Source: Candidatus Gillettellia adelgis
GTDB taxonomy: Bacteria; Pseudomonadota; Gammaproteobacteria; Enterobacterales; Enterobacteriaceae
Direction: 5' to 3'
NCBI GenBank assembly: GCA_020541285.1
Contig: CP047043.1
Coordinates: forward strand, 558,001 to 622,000
Length of the DNA stretch: 64,000 bases
The notes under the pieces were generated by a model. The model was given only the letters and a program-made list of their open reading frames with translations, had not been told where the DNA came from and searched no databases. Made by a program: the position numbers and the translations under genes. Numbering within the stretch: position 1 is the first letter of the stretch; each line of letters starts with the position of its first letter. Shown piece after piece: positions 36,403-46,587 of the stretch.

Positions 36403-36569
36403 TATAAAATCATTATACAGATAGTTTGACTCTGTGATATTTATCACTCGCAATAAAGGCAATTCCACGGAGCACTATCAATTAGTTTTGTAGTCATATA
36501 CACAGTTCAGTTAGTAGGAAAGCGTACAGATAGTACGCGTGATCACTTGATTTATCAAGCATTCTTTCA

Positions 36570-36971
36570 ATGACACAATCTGAATTATCTTTCTGTTTTG
36601 ATAACCTGTATGATATCAATCTAGCTATTGTTATGCTAAAGGAGATATAGCATTAATGCTAGTGTTTATTTAGGTGTAAGACTACGGGATAGGCAGAACA
36701 ATTCTATCATATTTTTAAAATTACTTATCTATAGTAATCTAATACTTTTCTATAAAAGTGTATGTTCATTTTACTGCAAGTAACATGCGTGTTAGTTTAC
36801 TTGTTGATCCATCACTAACCTTATGGACAGGTGATGAAGTTAACAAACCCTGTAACTGCGGTAATAGCTTGCAGTACAGCATCAGTGCTATTAGGGTACA
36901 TGCTCAATTGATATTTTACTTTATTTCGTATTTGTCTGAATTTTGAGATATTCAGTATATTTAAAAGCTAA
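36570..36971 (+). pseudogene. yciB: Probable decayed yciB (intracellular septation family protein)
   Basis: YciB is an inner-membrane protein linked to envelope integrity and division. The ghost begins at ATG 36570 and reads MTQS and FDNLYDINLAI (E. coli MKQF, FYKIYDIYAAT). In a second frame (36650-36718) ALMLVFI, stop, V, stop, DYGIGRTILSYF aligns residue by residue with [22 protein letters not shown], the tryptophan codon becoming TAG. Near the end CLNFEIFS matches WVNFKVFG. It lies directly downstream of yciC, as in E. coli. Similarity is modest, so this rests on position as much as on sequence. Confidence 0.6.
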
Positions 36972-37121
36972 ATAAAAATCACTTAATATGATTAAATACT
37001 TTATTAATTCATTATCAATTTAGTATATGTAGGTTTTCATTGTTCTTCTATTTTAGAATGATTCTTTCGATTAAACGAACAGTCTGAGTACATGTTGTAA
37101 GTTAACTCTGGAGTCATGAAG

Positions 37122-38099
37122 ATGAGCAAAGTAACAAGCTGGCGGCCCAGTGCATCTATCGCCCATTTGTTAAAACGCGCAAAAATTTTAGCTAAGATTC
37201 GAAGGTTCTTTTCTGATCGTAATGTATTGGAGGTGGAGACGCCTATGCTAAGCCGGGCGACGATTACCGATATCCATCTCTTTCCGTTCCAAACGCGTTT
37301 TATTGGCCCAAGTGCTTCGGAGTGCTTGACTTTATATATGATAACTAGCCCAGAATATCATATGAAACGTTTGGTGGCAGCAGGTAGTGGTTCAATTTAT
37401 CAGTTAGGACGTAGTTTTCGCAATCAAGAAGCCGGGCGACTTCACAATCCAGAGTTCACTATATTGGAATGGTATCGTATTCATTACGATATGCACAGTT
37501 TGATAAATGAAGTAGATGATTTGCTAAAACAGGTGTTAGACTACGCTAGCGCAGAGTTGTTATCTTATCAACAGGCGTATTTACACTATTTGGATATAGA
37601 TCCATTCTTAGCAAAGAAAAAACAGTTAAAAAAAGTGGCAAATATGCTCGATCTAAGTAATATTTCTGATAACGAAGAAGATCGTGACACTTTATTACAA
37701 TTGTTATTTACCGTTGGGGTAGTACCGTATATCGGTCAAAACAAGCCGGCTTTTATATATCATTTCCCGGCTAGTCAGGCAGCGTTAGCAAAATTGAATA
37801 CTAAAGATTGCCGAGTAGCGGAACGTTTTGAAGTATACTTTAAAGGTGTTGAGCTAGCTAATGGTTTTAATGAATTAACAGATAGTTGCGAACAGCGTCA
37901 ACGTTTTGAACAAGATAATAATAAACGCATAGAGCATGGCTTACAAAAAAACCCTATAGATACAAATTTGCTAGATGCCCTGCAATATGGCATGCCATCT
38001 TGTTCCGGAGTAGCATTGGGTGTTGATCGGTTAGTAATGCTAGCTGTAGGTGCGGAAAGTTTGAGTGAAGTTCTGGCTTTCCCAATAGATCGCGCATAA
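37122..38099 (+). CDS. epmA: Elongation factor P--(R)-beta-lysine ligase EpmA
   Basis: EpmA (PoxA/GenX/YjeA) is a class II lysyl-tRNA synthetase-like enzyme that attaches (R)-beta-lysine to a conserved lysine of EF-P, relieving ribosome stalling at proline runs. The start at 37122 ([12 protein letters not shown]) has GGAG 8 nt upstream and gives 325 aa, the E. coli length; an ATG at 37116 is too close to that site. Class II motifs are visible: motif 2 ([19 protein letters not shown]), and motif 3 ([18 protein letters not shown]). There is no anticodon-binding domain, as expected. EpmB and EF-P are not in the window. It converges on mscM, as in E. coli. Confidence 0.97.
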   Translation: MSKVTSWRPSASIAHLLKRAKILAKIRRFFSDRNVLEVETPMLSRATITDIHLFPFQTRFIGPSASECLTLYMITSPEYHMKRLVAAGSGSIYQLGRSFRNQEAGRLHNPEFTILEWYRIHYDMHSLINEVDDLLKQVLDYASAELLSYQQAYLHYLDIDPFLAKKKQLKKVANMLDLSNISDNEEDRDTLLQLLFTVGVVPYIGQNKPAFIYHFPASQAALAKLNTKDCRVAERFEVYFKGVELANGFNELTDSCEQRQRFEQDNNKRIEHGLQKNPIDTNLLDALQYGMPSCSGVALGVDRLVMLAVGAESLSEVLAFPIDRA

Positions 38100-38910
38100 A
38101 CATCCACTGTATGCAGAGTAAAAAGAGCAGAACGCGCATTATTATCTACCTCTTTATACCTTGATGTATTACCTATAAGGTATAAGTATTATTTATAGGC
38201 AATGGCACTGTATGTAGTATAGAATTTATATTCTAACAGAATCTATTATGTGATTGAGTACTTTAAAAAAAAGCAAGAGAACGATGCGATTGTTCTTCTT
38301 GCGTTCTATATATTTCACTATATCTAATAAAAATTAAACATACGTGCAAGTTTAAGAGCTAATTTTTTTATTTCACTAATCATCTGACGAACTTAGTTTT
38401 CTGGTTTTGCGTTGTTGAATATATAGATATTAAAATATGTAGATTTCATCTCACCATTTTGCGTAGTGTGCTTAAAAAGACCAGTCTATTTATGATACGA
38501 TTTCTGAAAAATTAGGTTTAATATATTTTATGATTTTAATCTTTGATGACATATGGTAACTAATTATCTAAATTGAGCGTTATGCTTGCTTTAAGTGTTT
38601 ATATATCTATAAATGTTAAATATAAGTACATGATATATAGCAAGATGTGAGTTTTAAGTTATTTAAATCGTGCTGCTGTTATGCTCTATGATAAACAGTG
38701 GAATAAAGTACATTAATTACGAATAGTTTTGTTCGAGAAAAATTCCAATATGCAAAAGACAGTCAATGTACATATAATATAAAATATACAAATATCACTT
38801 TATTTCCTATAAAATAGATTAATAAAATTCTTTATTATCCTTGTGGTTTGAGAATACGTTGGTTGAGGAATATTAATTTATAGGCTGCCAAATCTATGTT
38901 TAGGTGTTGT
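38100..38910. other. Convergent epmA-mscM spacer
   Basis: About 810 bp between the two convergent stops, AT-rich. The first 120 bp include GTATAAGGTATAAGTAT-type repeats near 38155-38195. No gene or clear terminator stem was found. Confidence 0.5.
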
Positions 38911-41900
38911 TTAGGAATTAGACATATAGGTATTATTGATAATCTGAGAGAGTGTTTCGCTTCGTATTTGGAAGGATGGGTACGGTAAAACAATCCCATG
39001 TTCACGGTAGCTAGAAAGGATTAATTGATGTATTTCATGGCGAAGCGGCATACGATGACCCATTTCAGCAGCGTACATGCGCAGCTCAAATATTTGCATA
39101 CCTTTCTGAAGATCTACTAGATAAACCTCCGGGGCTGGGTTTTCTAGTACTAATGAACAGCGTGATGCTGCGTTAGCCAAGAGCGTCGTTACTTTAATAC
39201 TATCGACATCTGCTGGAGTTGGTATAGTCAGCACTATACGGGTTAAGGTGTCTGACAGTGACCAGTTAATAAATTGTTCAGTGATAAACGCTTTGTTTGG
39301 TACGATAATTTCTTTACGATCCCAATCTGAAATAGTAGTGGCACGAGTGTTGATTTTAGTAACGCTACCAGTTAAATTACGGATTGTTACTGTATCTCCA
39401 ATTCGGATTGGTTTTTCGAACAAGATAATTAATCCGGAGATAAAATTAGAAAAAATTTCCTGCATACCAAAACCTAACCCTAGGCTCAGTGCAGTAACCA
39501 CCCACTGTAGTTTTGACCATTCGATTCCTATCCAAGAAAAGCTAAGGACTGCTCCGAATAGCAGCAAAAGATACTTGGTGATCGTGGTAATAGCATATCC
39601 TGTGCCTGGTGTTAAATCCAGGTGCTGCAGAACCGCTAACTCTAATAGAGCAGGTAGATTACGCACTAATTGCATGGTAATTGTTGATACTAAAATCGCA
39701 ATCAACACAGCACCTAAGGTGATCGGGTGTGTGGTTTCTGTACCATTAATCATGGAAGTAACATCCCATAATGAGATATTCCCCAAAAACGCAAAGGCGG
39801 AGTGGATTTCTGACCATAATAAAATCACCGATACTAGCGCGATCATTGTTAGGATCGAACGTACCAGTTGTAATGACTGAGCGCTGATGGCGTCAAGATC
39901 TATCTCTGAATCGTCTAAATCCATGGATCCTTCAATACTGCTTGGTATATGTGTGGCTTCTTCTTCACCTCGAGTGCGTTGTGCTAACATATCTGCACGT
40001 CGTTGCTTAGCGCGGTCAAAAGCAATGCGCCGCCGCTGTATTAACATCCATCGGCGAACAATATAGTAGACTACTAGCAAAAAAAACCAGATTGCTACTG
40101 ACGTTTCCAACCGTGCTAGTAAAGCCTGTGAAGTAGCTAAGTAGCCGACGCATGCAGCTAATGCCGCCAATAAGGGTGCTGATAATAGAAGGCCCCATAA
40201 CGCGCTATTGATCCTGTTATCACCAGAGCCATTTTTATCGAGATATAGCGGAATTCCAGCTCGTTTTAAACTATTAGTGACGATCGCTAGTGCTAAGCAC
40301 AACAAGATAAAGCACAACCGGCCTAGTGTATTAGTTAGTTCACGTTCTTTTAAGCTATCAAAGGTAATTAAGGCCATAAGTAAAGGTATAATTAAACAGA
40401 TTGACATTTTATAGTAGCGCATGGCTAGTGAAACCTGTTTTACTGGCCATCGGAAGTGTACAATAAACAATCCCTGCGGATGAGCGAAAGCAGCATAAAT
40501 CATGCATATCCATAAAATAGGTAATGTGGCGGTCACTCCTTTACCGATCGCTTCTGCCACTGGGTAGTTCCAGGCGCTCTGTAATCCGAAGCCAAGCGCC
40601 GCCCATAGTGCAGGCAGCGATAGCGCTACTAGAATTGACCATAATACAGTACATAGTGTTAAAGAAAACTCGTCCTGCGTGACTTTTCCTACGCGACTAC
40701 TTGCGCGTAATAAGAAGGAGTGATAGTGCTTGCGTGAACCGATACTGAACATTACTAAAAGGAGAGCACCGAAGATCGGAAGTAGTGTTTCGCGGTTACT
40801 CACCATCATAATAAGGGCGCTACCAAGCTGTGCTAGTGTATCCATCGACAATAAGCGGGTTAAATCATGCGCCACATCAATGGGGTAAGATAGAGTGATT
40901 GCATGAACGTTTGGCACCCAAAATAAATACCGATGTGCAGCGTCACGGATTTCGTTTAATGCCTCAATTAACTGAGTATTTGCGACTTTTAATTTAGTTA
41001 ATTCAATGATTTGGGTATCACAATTGGATAGCAGAGCATTAAGTAATTCACGTTGAGTGCGTAGTTGCGCATCAGCAATATGTTGTTCTGCATTAGTCAG
41101 TGCTCTTCCATCATCTCGCTTGAATTGGCGTTGAAATATTTTCTCTAGCTGATTTTCAAAGCGAAGACGCTGCACGCGCAATTGAACCATATTGCTATCT
41201 AACTGTTGGGGTTTGGGCATCTCTGGTAGCGCAGCGACTTGGGCACGTAGAGTTTCTCCCAATACTGAGGAAGAACCCAGCCATTGTGCCTGTTCAATAA
41301 TGGTTCTTAGAGCCTGCCGTACCTGCAAAATTTGTGCTGCAGCTTGCCGTTGTTGAGAAGAGATCAGATCTATACGCTGAGCTTGGTTATTTAGTGTAGT
41401 AGACAAGAGACGATTAGTTTGTAATTCCTCACGAATGCTTTCTGGAAGATCTCCGTTTTTTCCTGCTAGTTGTTCAGTTTTTTCCAGTGCTCGCTCAGCT
41501 TCGCGTTGGCGTTGAGCGTTTAAATTATTACGTAGTGACATTAATTGCACATTAAATTTTTCTTGGCGTTTTTTATAAACCTCAGCTTGCATTCTAGCTA
41601 GTTCTTGCCGGTTATTAGCTGAGAGTTGCGCTAGTTCTAACTCATCTACTTTAGCTTTTCGTGCTGCGGCTTCTGCTTGCAACAGCAGTAGTGCAGCTTG
41701 AGTATGAGATGTAGTTGATTGTATTTGTAAACGCCGCTGAACTTCCGTGAGTGCACGACGTGCATCAGTTTGTTGTTGCAGCTGTTGACCAAGTGAATCA
41801 CTAATTTCTCGTGTGCGTTCTTCTTCCTGTTGCAGAAGACGTGTTTGCTCTAGTAGCAGACTGCTAATCTGTAAGATTTGCTGCTCTAAAACATCACTTG

Positions 41901-42213
41901 GTAGATTATGGTCGCTATTCGGTGGCATGCTGCTGTTTTCTAATGTTAACTGATGGCGTAATTCTAGCATTATCTGCGGAAAATCATCAATTACCCGTTG
42001 ATACTGCTTGGAACGAGCTATAGATTCCTTGCGCTCGGATAACCAATTAACAGCGCTTTGTAGCGCTTCAATAGTTTTTACCTGATTAGGTGCGTTTTTA
42101 TTGCTCTCAGTCTGCTGTAGTTCTTTTTGTATCTGAGCCGTAGTGGGTACCGTGGCCGACAGAACCGGTTGAAAAAATACATGAACAAGCAATAGAGTGA
42201 TAATCAGGCGCAC
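38911..42213 (-). CDS. mscM: Miniconductance mechanosensitive channel MscM (YjeP)
   Basis: MscM is a very large MscS-superfamily channel that opens under membrane tension to release solutes during hypo-osmotic shock. At 1100 aa it is almost E. coli length (1107). The parts are a signal peptide (MRLIITLLLVHVFFQPVLSA), then a periplasmic Gln/Glu/Arg-rich coiled-coil region to about 460, then about 11 transmembrane segments. The C-terminal MscS core includes GLGFGMQEIFSNFISGLIIL and FEKPIRIGDTVTI, then the cytoplasmic beta domain (FINWSLSDTLTRIVL). The start lies about 30 bp after the psd stop, so psd-mscM is an operon, as in E. coli. It is by far the longest gene kept here, and its frame is uninterrupted. 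Confidence 0.97.
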   Translation of the reverse strand: MRLIITLLLVHVFFQPVLSATVPTTAQIQKELQQTESNKNAPNQVKTIEALQSAVNWLSERKESIARSKQYQRVIDDFPQIMLELRHQLTLENSSMPPNSDHNLPSDVLEQQILQISSLLLEQTRLLQQEEERTREISDSLGQQLQQQTDARRALTEVQRRLQIQSTTSHTQAALLLLQAEAAARKAKVDELELAQLSANNRQELARMQAEVYKKRQEKFNVQLMSLRNNLNAQRQREAERALEKTEQLAGKNGDLPESIREELQTNRLLSTTLNNQAQRIDLISSQQRQAAAQILQVRQALRTIIEQAQWLGSSSVLGETLRAQVAALPEMPKPQQLDSNMVQLRVQRLRFENQLEKIFQRQFKRDDGRALTNAEQHIADAQLRTQRELLNALLSNCDTQIIELTKLKVANTQLIEALNEIRDAAHRYLFWVPNVHAITLSYPIDVAHDLTRLLSMDTLAQLGSALIMMVSNRETLLPIFGALLLVMFSIGSRKHYHSFLLRASSRVGKVTQDEFSLTLCTVLWSILVALSLPALWAALGFGLQSAWNYPVAEAIGKGVTATLPILWICMIYAAFAHPQGLFIVHFRWPVKQVSLAMRYYKMSICLIIPLLMALITFDSLKERELTNTLGRLCFILLCLALAIVTNSLKRAGIPLYLDKNGSGDNRINSALWGLLLSAPLLAALAACVGYLATSQALLARLETSVAIWFFLLVVYYIVRRWMLIQRRRIAFDRAKQRRADMLAQRTRGEEEATHIPSSIEGSMDLDDSEIDLDAISAQSLQLVRSILTMIALVSVILLWSEIHSAFAFLGNISLWDVTSMINGTETTHPITLGAVLIAILVSTITMQLVRNLPALLELAVLQHLDLTPGTGYAITTITKYLLLLFGAVLSFSWIGIEWSKLQWVVTALSLGLGFGMQEIFSNFISGLIILFEKPIRIGDTVTIRNLTGSVTKINTRATTISDWDRKEIIVPNKAFITEQFINWSLSDTLTRIVLTIPTPADVDSIKVTTLLANAASRCSLVLENPAPEVYLVDLQKGMQIFELRMYAAEMGHRMPLRHEIHQLILSSYREHGIVLPYPSFQIRSETLSQIINNTYMSNS

Positions 42214-42243
42214 AGCATTGATTCCTTTGATGTCTACGGTGAT

Positions 42244-43125
42244 TCAGAAAATATCAGATGCAGTCTGGATTACAGCAAAAGCCTCACCTATACGAGTAGG
42301 GCTGCGCTCATTTAAGAGGGGCGAAAATTTCACGCTGCCAGCAATAAAAAGATTAATCACTGTTGAACCGAGCTTGAAACGGCCCATTTCGACACCTTTT
42401 TTTAATATAATCGCTCTTTCTTCACCTGCGTCAGGGTAAGTCCAGTGTTGAATAATACCTTTGTGCGGTGGTGTGATAGTACCAGCCCAGACAACTTCGA
42501 GGCTGCCAACTATGGTAGCGCCAACTAGAATTTGAATCATAGGCCCTATAGCTGTATTGAATACGCATATTACGCGTTCGTTGCGCGCAAATAGGTTTGG
42601 CATGATCGCGACAGTATATGGATTCACAGAGAATAGATCACCTGGCACGTAGATCATGTTGGTTAGCACGCCATCACAAGGCATATGTACGCGGTGATAG
42701 TTATACGGTGCTAGATAAGTCACAGCGAATAAGCCATTTCGGAAAAGCTCCACTAATATAGAATTACCGGCTAGTAGTCCTTCCAAGCTGTAGTTGTGAC
42801 CTTTTGCCTGAACAATCTGATTATCGCAGATTCGTCCAAGTTGGCTTATGATGCCATCGGCAGGTAACGCAAGCCAGTTAGTATCCTTGATAATTGGTCG
42901 TATACCTGTGCGAAATGGACGATCAAAGAAATCGTTAAATGTTATGTAAGAGGCTAGATTTGGATTTTTTGCTGACTGCATCTCCACATGGTAATAGTGG
43001 GCAAAGGTTTTTACGGCTAGTTGAGTTAACCAGCCAGCTTGTTTATCAGCTCCCCAACCAATTAGTCGGGTGAGTAATCGCTTGGGACACCAAGATTGCA
43101 ATTTAATTTTAATACTATCAAGCAA
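42244..43125 (-). CDS. psd: Phosphatidylserine decarboxylase proenzyme (TTG start)
   Basis: Psd converts phosphatidylserine to phosphatidylethanolamine at the inner membrane. The proenzyme cuts itself at an LGST motif, creating the pyruvoyl cofactor. I start it at a TTG at 43125: GAGG lies 5 nt upstream, the N-terminus ([10 protein letters not shown]) lines up with E. coli MLNSFKLSLQ, and only this start puts the G-S cleavage site at 253-254, the E. coli numbering. The longer frame to 43191 has no support. Conserved parts are [35 protein letters not shown] and GRFKLGSTV. At 293 aa it lacks the acidic C-terminal tail of E. coli (322 aa). Its upstream neighbour rsgA is dead. Confidence 0.96.
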   Translation of the reverse strand: MLDSIKIKLQSWCPKRLLTRLIGWGADKQAGWLTQLAVKTFAHYYHVEMQSAKNPNLASYITFNDFFDRPFRTGIRPIIKDTNWLALPADGIISQLGRICDNQIVQAKGHNYSLEGLLAGNSILVELFRNGLFAVTYLAPYNYHRVHMPCDGVLTNMIYVPGDLFSVNPYTVAIMPNLFARNERVICVFNTAIGPMIQILVGATIVGSLEVVWAGTITPPHKGIIQHWTYPDAGEERAIILKKGVEMGRFKLGSTVINLFIAGSVKFSPLLNERSPTRIGEAFAVIQTASDIF

Positions 43126-43239
43126 GTGGACCTCGTTAATAAAAATCATGGTAAGTACATGTATTGTAAATGGAAGTGATACTACTTGCAATATTGCTTA
43201 TGATTATTAGTCTATATAGACACTGATATTTCATATACC

Positions 43240-43530
43240 TTACTGTCTCTAATTGTATTCCAGAATGCGTAGATAGTTATGACAACTTTTTTACATGCTC
43301 CTTATTGTACTGTCGCTAGGCAGATACCCTAGATTAAATGACTACCGTAGAGATAGTAATAAAATTTTGCAACTATCTAAAGTAATGATGTGATTCAAAA
43401 ACCTTGAGTGATGTATGTTAATTTTTGATGTTATAAATTAAATTTCCCATAGACATTGATTGTATCCTCGTTTTATTAGAAATAGTATAGCTGGATAAAA
43501 GCCGTAGTCTATTATTCAGAGCTAGGCATC
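43240..43530 (-). pseudogene. rsgA: Decayed rsgA (30S-assembly GTPase), C-terminal half visible
   Basis: RsgA is a circularly permuted GTPase that helps mature the 30S subunit. Between psd and orn, where E. coli has rsgA, the minus strand from about 43512 reads TTAFIQLYYF, two stops, NEDTINVYGKFNL. This follows [20 protein letters not shown] and the VREFGL segment. Further on STIRS matches CAIRE, and NYLRILE (43258-43280) matches NYHRILE. The distance between the two matches (about 230 bp) is close to E. coli (about 267 bp). The G-domain half should extend to about 44280, but I cannot read it. Multiple stops and frameshifts make it non-functional. Confidence 0.75.
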
Positions 43531-44681
43531 CAGAAAACTTAATTTACTTAAATTGCTAGCTTAAATGATGGTTTTATGGCATTCAGTAGTCTTAACATAT
43601 TATTTTGTGACTTTTATTTTATTTCCGAATATACTAACGTTCGTAGTTAGTGACTATTTTTGGGCAGTTGTGTTTGAGTTTGAGATACCTTCTGTATCTA
43701 AAGTCTATCCTATAATTAGTCTCTATTATGTCTTAACCTGTTAGTGAGTATCAAAATTTTGTCAATTAATTATGTTTTATCTGACTAAAATTTTGATTTT
43801 ACTATTTTATAGATTACTAGATAAGTATCACTGATATTTAGCGAAAGTTTGATGGAATTGTCGAAATGATAACACTTTAATTCATAGTTTTAAGGATGAT
43901 GTGCACTTATATTGTAGAAGGTTCGATTTTATTAAAGTGATAGTACGCTTATGTATGATCTCTATCCATACTTTTAACTTTGCATTAATAATCAGAGATT
44001 ACTGTATACGGTTGATGTTACATTAATTTTCAGTACTATTTATCTTGTAAGGTTACTGTGCATCTTAAATAGCTGATTACTACACTTCATGCAGTTTACT
44101 TAGATTGCGCATTATCTAAAAATGACTGATTATCAGTAAGCTTTATCTAATGTCGATGATTAGCTTGTACGCAATGCTTTTAACTTTATATATCATAGAT
44201 GCTTATTGACAGTGCCAATTAAATCTTATTTTATACACTTCACATGTTAGTCTGTAGTTGTATACTTTTCTTGCGTGCTTATTCAGTTAGTTGGCCGACT
44301 AAATAACTTAGAAATGTGCGTATTCACTGATTAACTGCATTTTGTAATTTATATATTTGATATATTTCATTGGCCCATAGTTATATTCTGTAACATATAG
44401 GAACTAGCATGAATTTGTTCTAGCAATTATTCATCAAGCCTTGCAATATGTTTGCAAAAATGTAAAAGCACGCTTATTTAGCTTATACGTATAACACTTT
44501 CAGACGTATTTGAGTGTTTAGAAAACAGCGAAAAGATCAAGGTAATTCTGTTTTTCTCTTGTATATCTTTTAGTGACTTGAGCATATATGTATGTTACAT
44601 GAGCTATATTAGCAACGATAGTTATCCACAGTAGGCGTTATATGAGCATGATTTATTTTTCAGTTTTTAGGCAGAAAATTT
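43531..44681. other. Spacer covering the rsgA N-terminal half and the orn promoter
   Basis: AT-rich DNA without open frames. By position it should contain the unreadable 5' half of rsgA and the promoter of orn. No P-loop sequence could be found on the minus strand. Confidence 0.5.
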
Positions 44682-45227
44682 ATGATAGGCAATGAAAGTA
44701 ATTTGCTGTGGATTGATTTGGAAATGACGGGGTTAGACCCAAAGCGTGATCGTATTATTGAGATTGCTACATTGGTAACGGATGCGAATCTTAACATTCT
44801 AGCTGAAGGACCATTGATTGCTGTGCATCAATCTAACGCACAACTTAATATGATGAATGAATGGAATATGCATATTCATATAAATAGTGGACTAATAAAT
44901 CGCGTACAGGCGAGCCACTTTGATGATGGTGCTGCAGAAACCGAAACCCTCTCTTTCTTACGAGAGTGGGTCGCCCCCGGCCGATCTCCTATTTGCGGAA
45001 ATAGCGTAGGTCAGGATCGACGGTTTTTATTCCGATATATGCCTACACTAGAGGCTTATTTCCACTACCGTTATCTAGACGTCAGCACCTTGAAGGAGTT
45101 AGCGCGCCGTTGGAAGCCAGGTATTCTGAATGGCTATAAGAAGAAAAGTGTTCATCAAGCAATGGAGGATATTCGCGAATCAGTCGCTGAGCTCGTATAT
45201 TATCGTGAGCATTTTTTTCGATTATAA
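44682..45227 (+). CDS. orn: Oligoribonuclease
   Basis: Orn is a DEDDh exonuclease that finishes RNA decay by cutting 2-5 nt oligoribonucleotides to mononucleotides; it is essential in E. coli. The 181-aa length equals E. coli. The catalytic residues D12 and E14 (IDLEMTGLD), D112 ([11 protein letters not shown]), H158 and D163 ([10 protein letters not shown]) are at E. coli positions. The middle part around residues 48-72 is more diverged ([13 protein letters not shown] against MDDWNVRTHTASG). It is divergent from the rsgA remnant, as in E. coli. The three tRNA-Gly genes that follow orn in E. coli are not seen. Confidence 0.97.
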   Translation: MIGNESNLLWIDLEMTGLDPKRDRIIEIATLVTDANLNILAEGPLIAVHQSNAQLNMMNEWNMHIHINSGLINRVQASHFDDGAAETETLSFLREWVAPGRSPICGNSVGQDRRFLFRYMPTLEAYFHYRYLDVSTLKELARRWKPGILNGYKKKSVHQAMEDIRESVAELVYYREHFFRL

Positions 45228-46533
45228 TAGTAGGTGGAATGTTGCGTTAAGCACACCTAATTTTTTGCTTATACATGTATTCAATGCTGACTAGGACAAT
45301 CAAATAACGATATATTTATAATGATATATTTATAAGGATTTCAAGTAAAATAGTCTGTTGTAGAGGGGTAGTATTCAAGGGTTTTGATGTCATTAAATCA
45401 TTAATTCTTGTATTTATATAAATTTTGTAATACAAAATATAACTCTAATATATGCAATTTAACTAACCAATTAGGACGAAGATATATCTATATTTTTACT
45501 TCTTTACCTTCGCAAGACGTCTAAAAAATCAATATATCAATATGTCAATAATAGTCATCTAAAATTTTATAAGGAGCTTTACTGGCCGTATTAGTACAGT
45601 AAATAACGAAAAAATTATTTATTGTTTATTAGCAATCTTCTCGTAAGTGGATTAACCACCACGAATGTTGGGTGATGTATTATAAGGTGTCAATTGTTTT
45701 ATTTAATTATAAATATATGGTTGCGCCGAAATAATTTTTGTTATATAAACCTTTTTATATATCGTGTTAAAATAGCATATTTAAGAGCGAACGAGATGCA
45801 TGGAATCCTGTGAAATGTTAAAGAGGAATCCAAGTGAAAGAGTATACCTATATCTTTCGAGTATTGATTTGATGAAAAGTATATGTTTGGAATACGGATA
45901 AATTTTAGTCGGATAAAATCTTAGACAATAAAATTAGCACGTATGTCTGATGTAATATAATGATTCTTTTGAATCTAAACCATACAACGAGTCACGCAAT
46001 CAGTAATTATAACGTGCTCAGTAGTGAGCATATCCTTGTGTCATAAATAGGAACGATTTACTCTATAATTAACAGACATGTATTGTATTTACCCTGATCA
46101 GTTCAGGTGATCACAAAAGAACTAACGAAAAATTTAGTAATAGTAATAAATATTGCACCTTACCATCTGTTTTTCTTTGAATCTAAAGTTAAATTTTTAT
46201 AGATAAGAGTATACAAGCAACAAACGTAATATATAAATACCTGGTATCAGATTAACTGAGAGTATTTATAGAAAATACACTATATTTCTCTTATTGTATT
46301 CCAATAGATTAATAAAATTATCACGCGTAAGGAATCATAACCGGCCAGGCTAAGCAGCATAATATTTGCAATATAAATAAATATATCGTTGACACACTTC
46401 GCAATTTAGTTAAATGTTCATCACAAAGCTAAAGGAGCAAGATTTTCTACATCACTACATAAACTTTTTTTATTGAGTATGAGAAGACGCATTGTAGCGA
46501 ATTATCATGACATTAACTTAGGAGAAAAGTGTA
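45228..46533. other. Spacer between orn and fpr
   Basis: About 1.3 kb without a recognised gene. I looked for the tRNA-Gly cluster that E. coli carries after orn, and for glpX upstream of fpr, and found neither. Confidence 0.5.
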
Positions 46534-46587
46534 TGAAAACAATAGCACGCATGTTATTTAATCAAGGTAGTCATTAATCATGACTGA
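46534..46587 (+). CDS. Short upstream reading frame overlapping the fpr start
   Basis: A 17-codon frame (MKTIARMLFIKVVINHD) begins at an ATG with an excellent ribosome binding site, AGGAG at 46521-46525, 8 nt away. It ends at a TGA (46585-46587) just inside fpr, whose ATG is at 46580. fpr itself has only AAGG 12 nt upstream. The arrangement suggests translational coupling. It may instead be the relic of an older, longer N-terminus or gene. I do not recognise the peptide. Confidence 0.4.

Noticed and set aside
39248-39880. 210-codon plus-strand frame inside mscM
   Set aside because: It is fully antisense to the conserved MscS core of mscM and has no protein-like motif. It arises from codon bias of the real gene.
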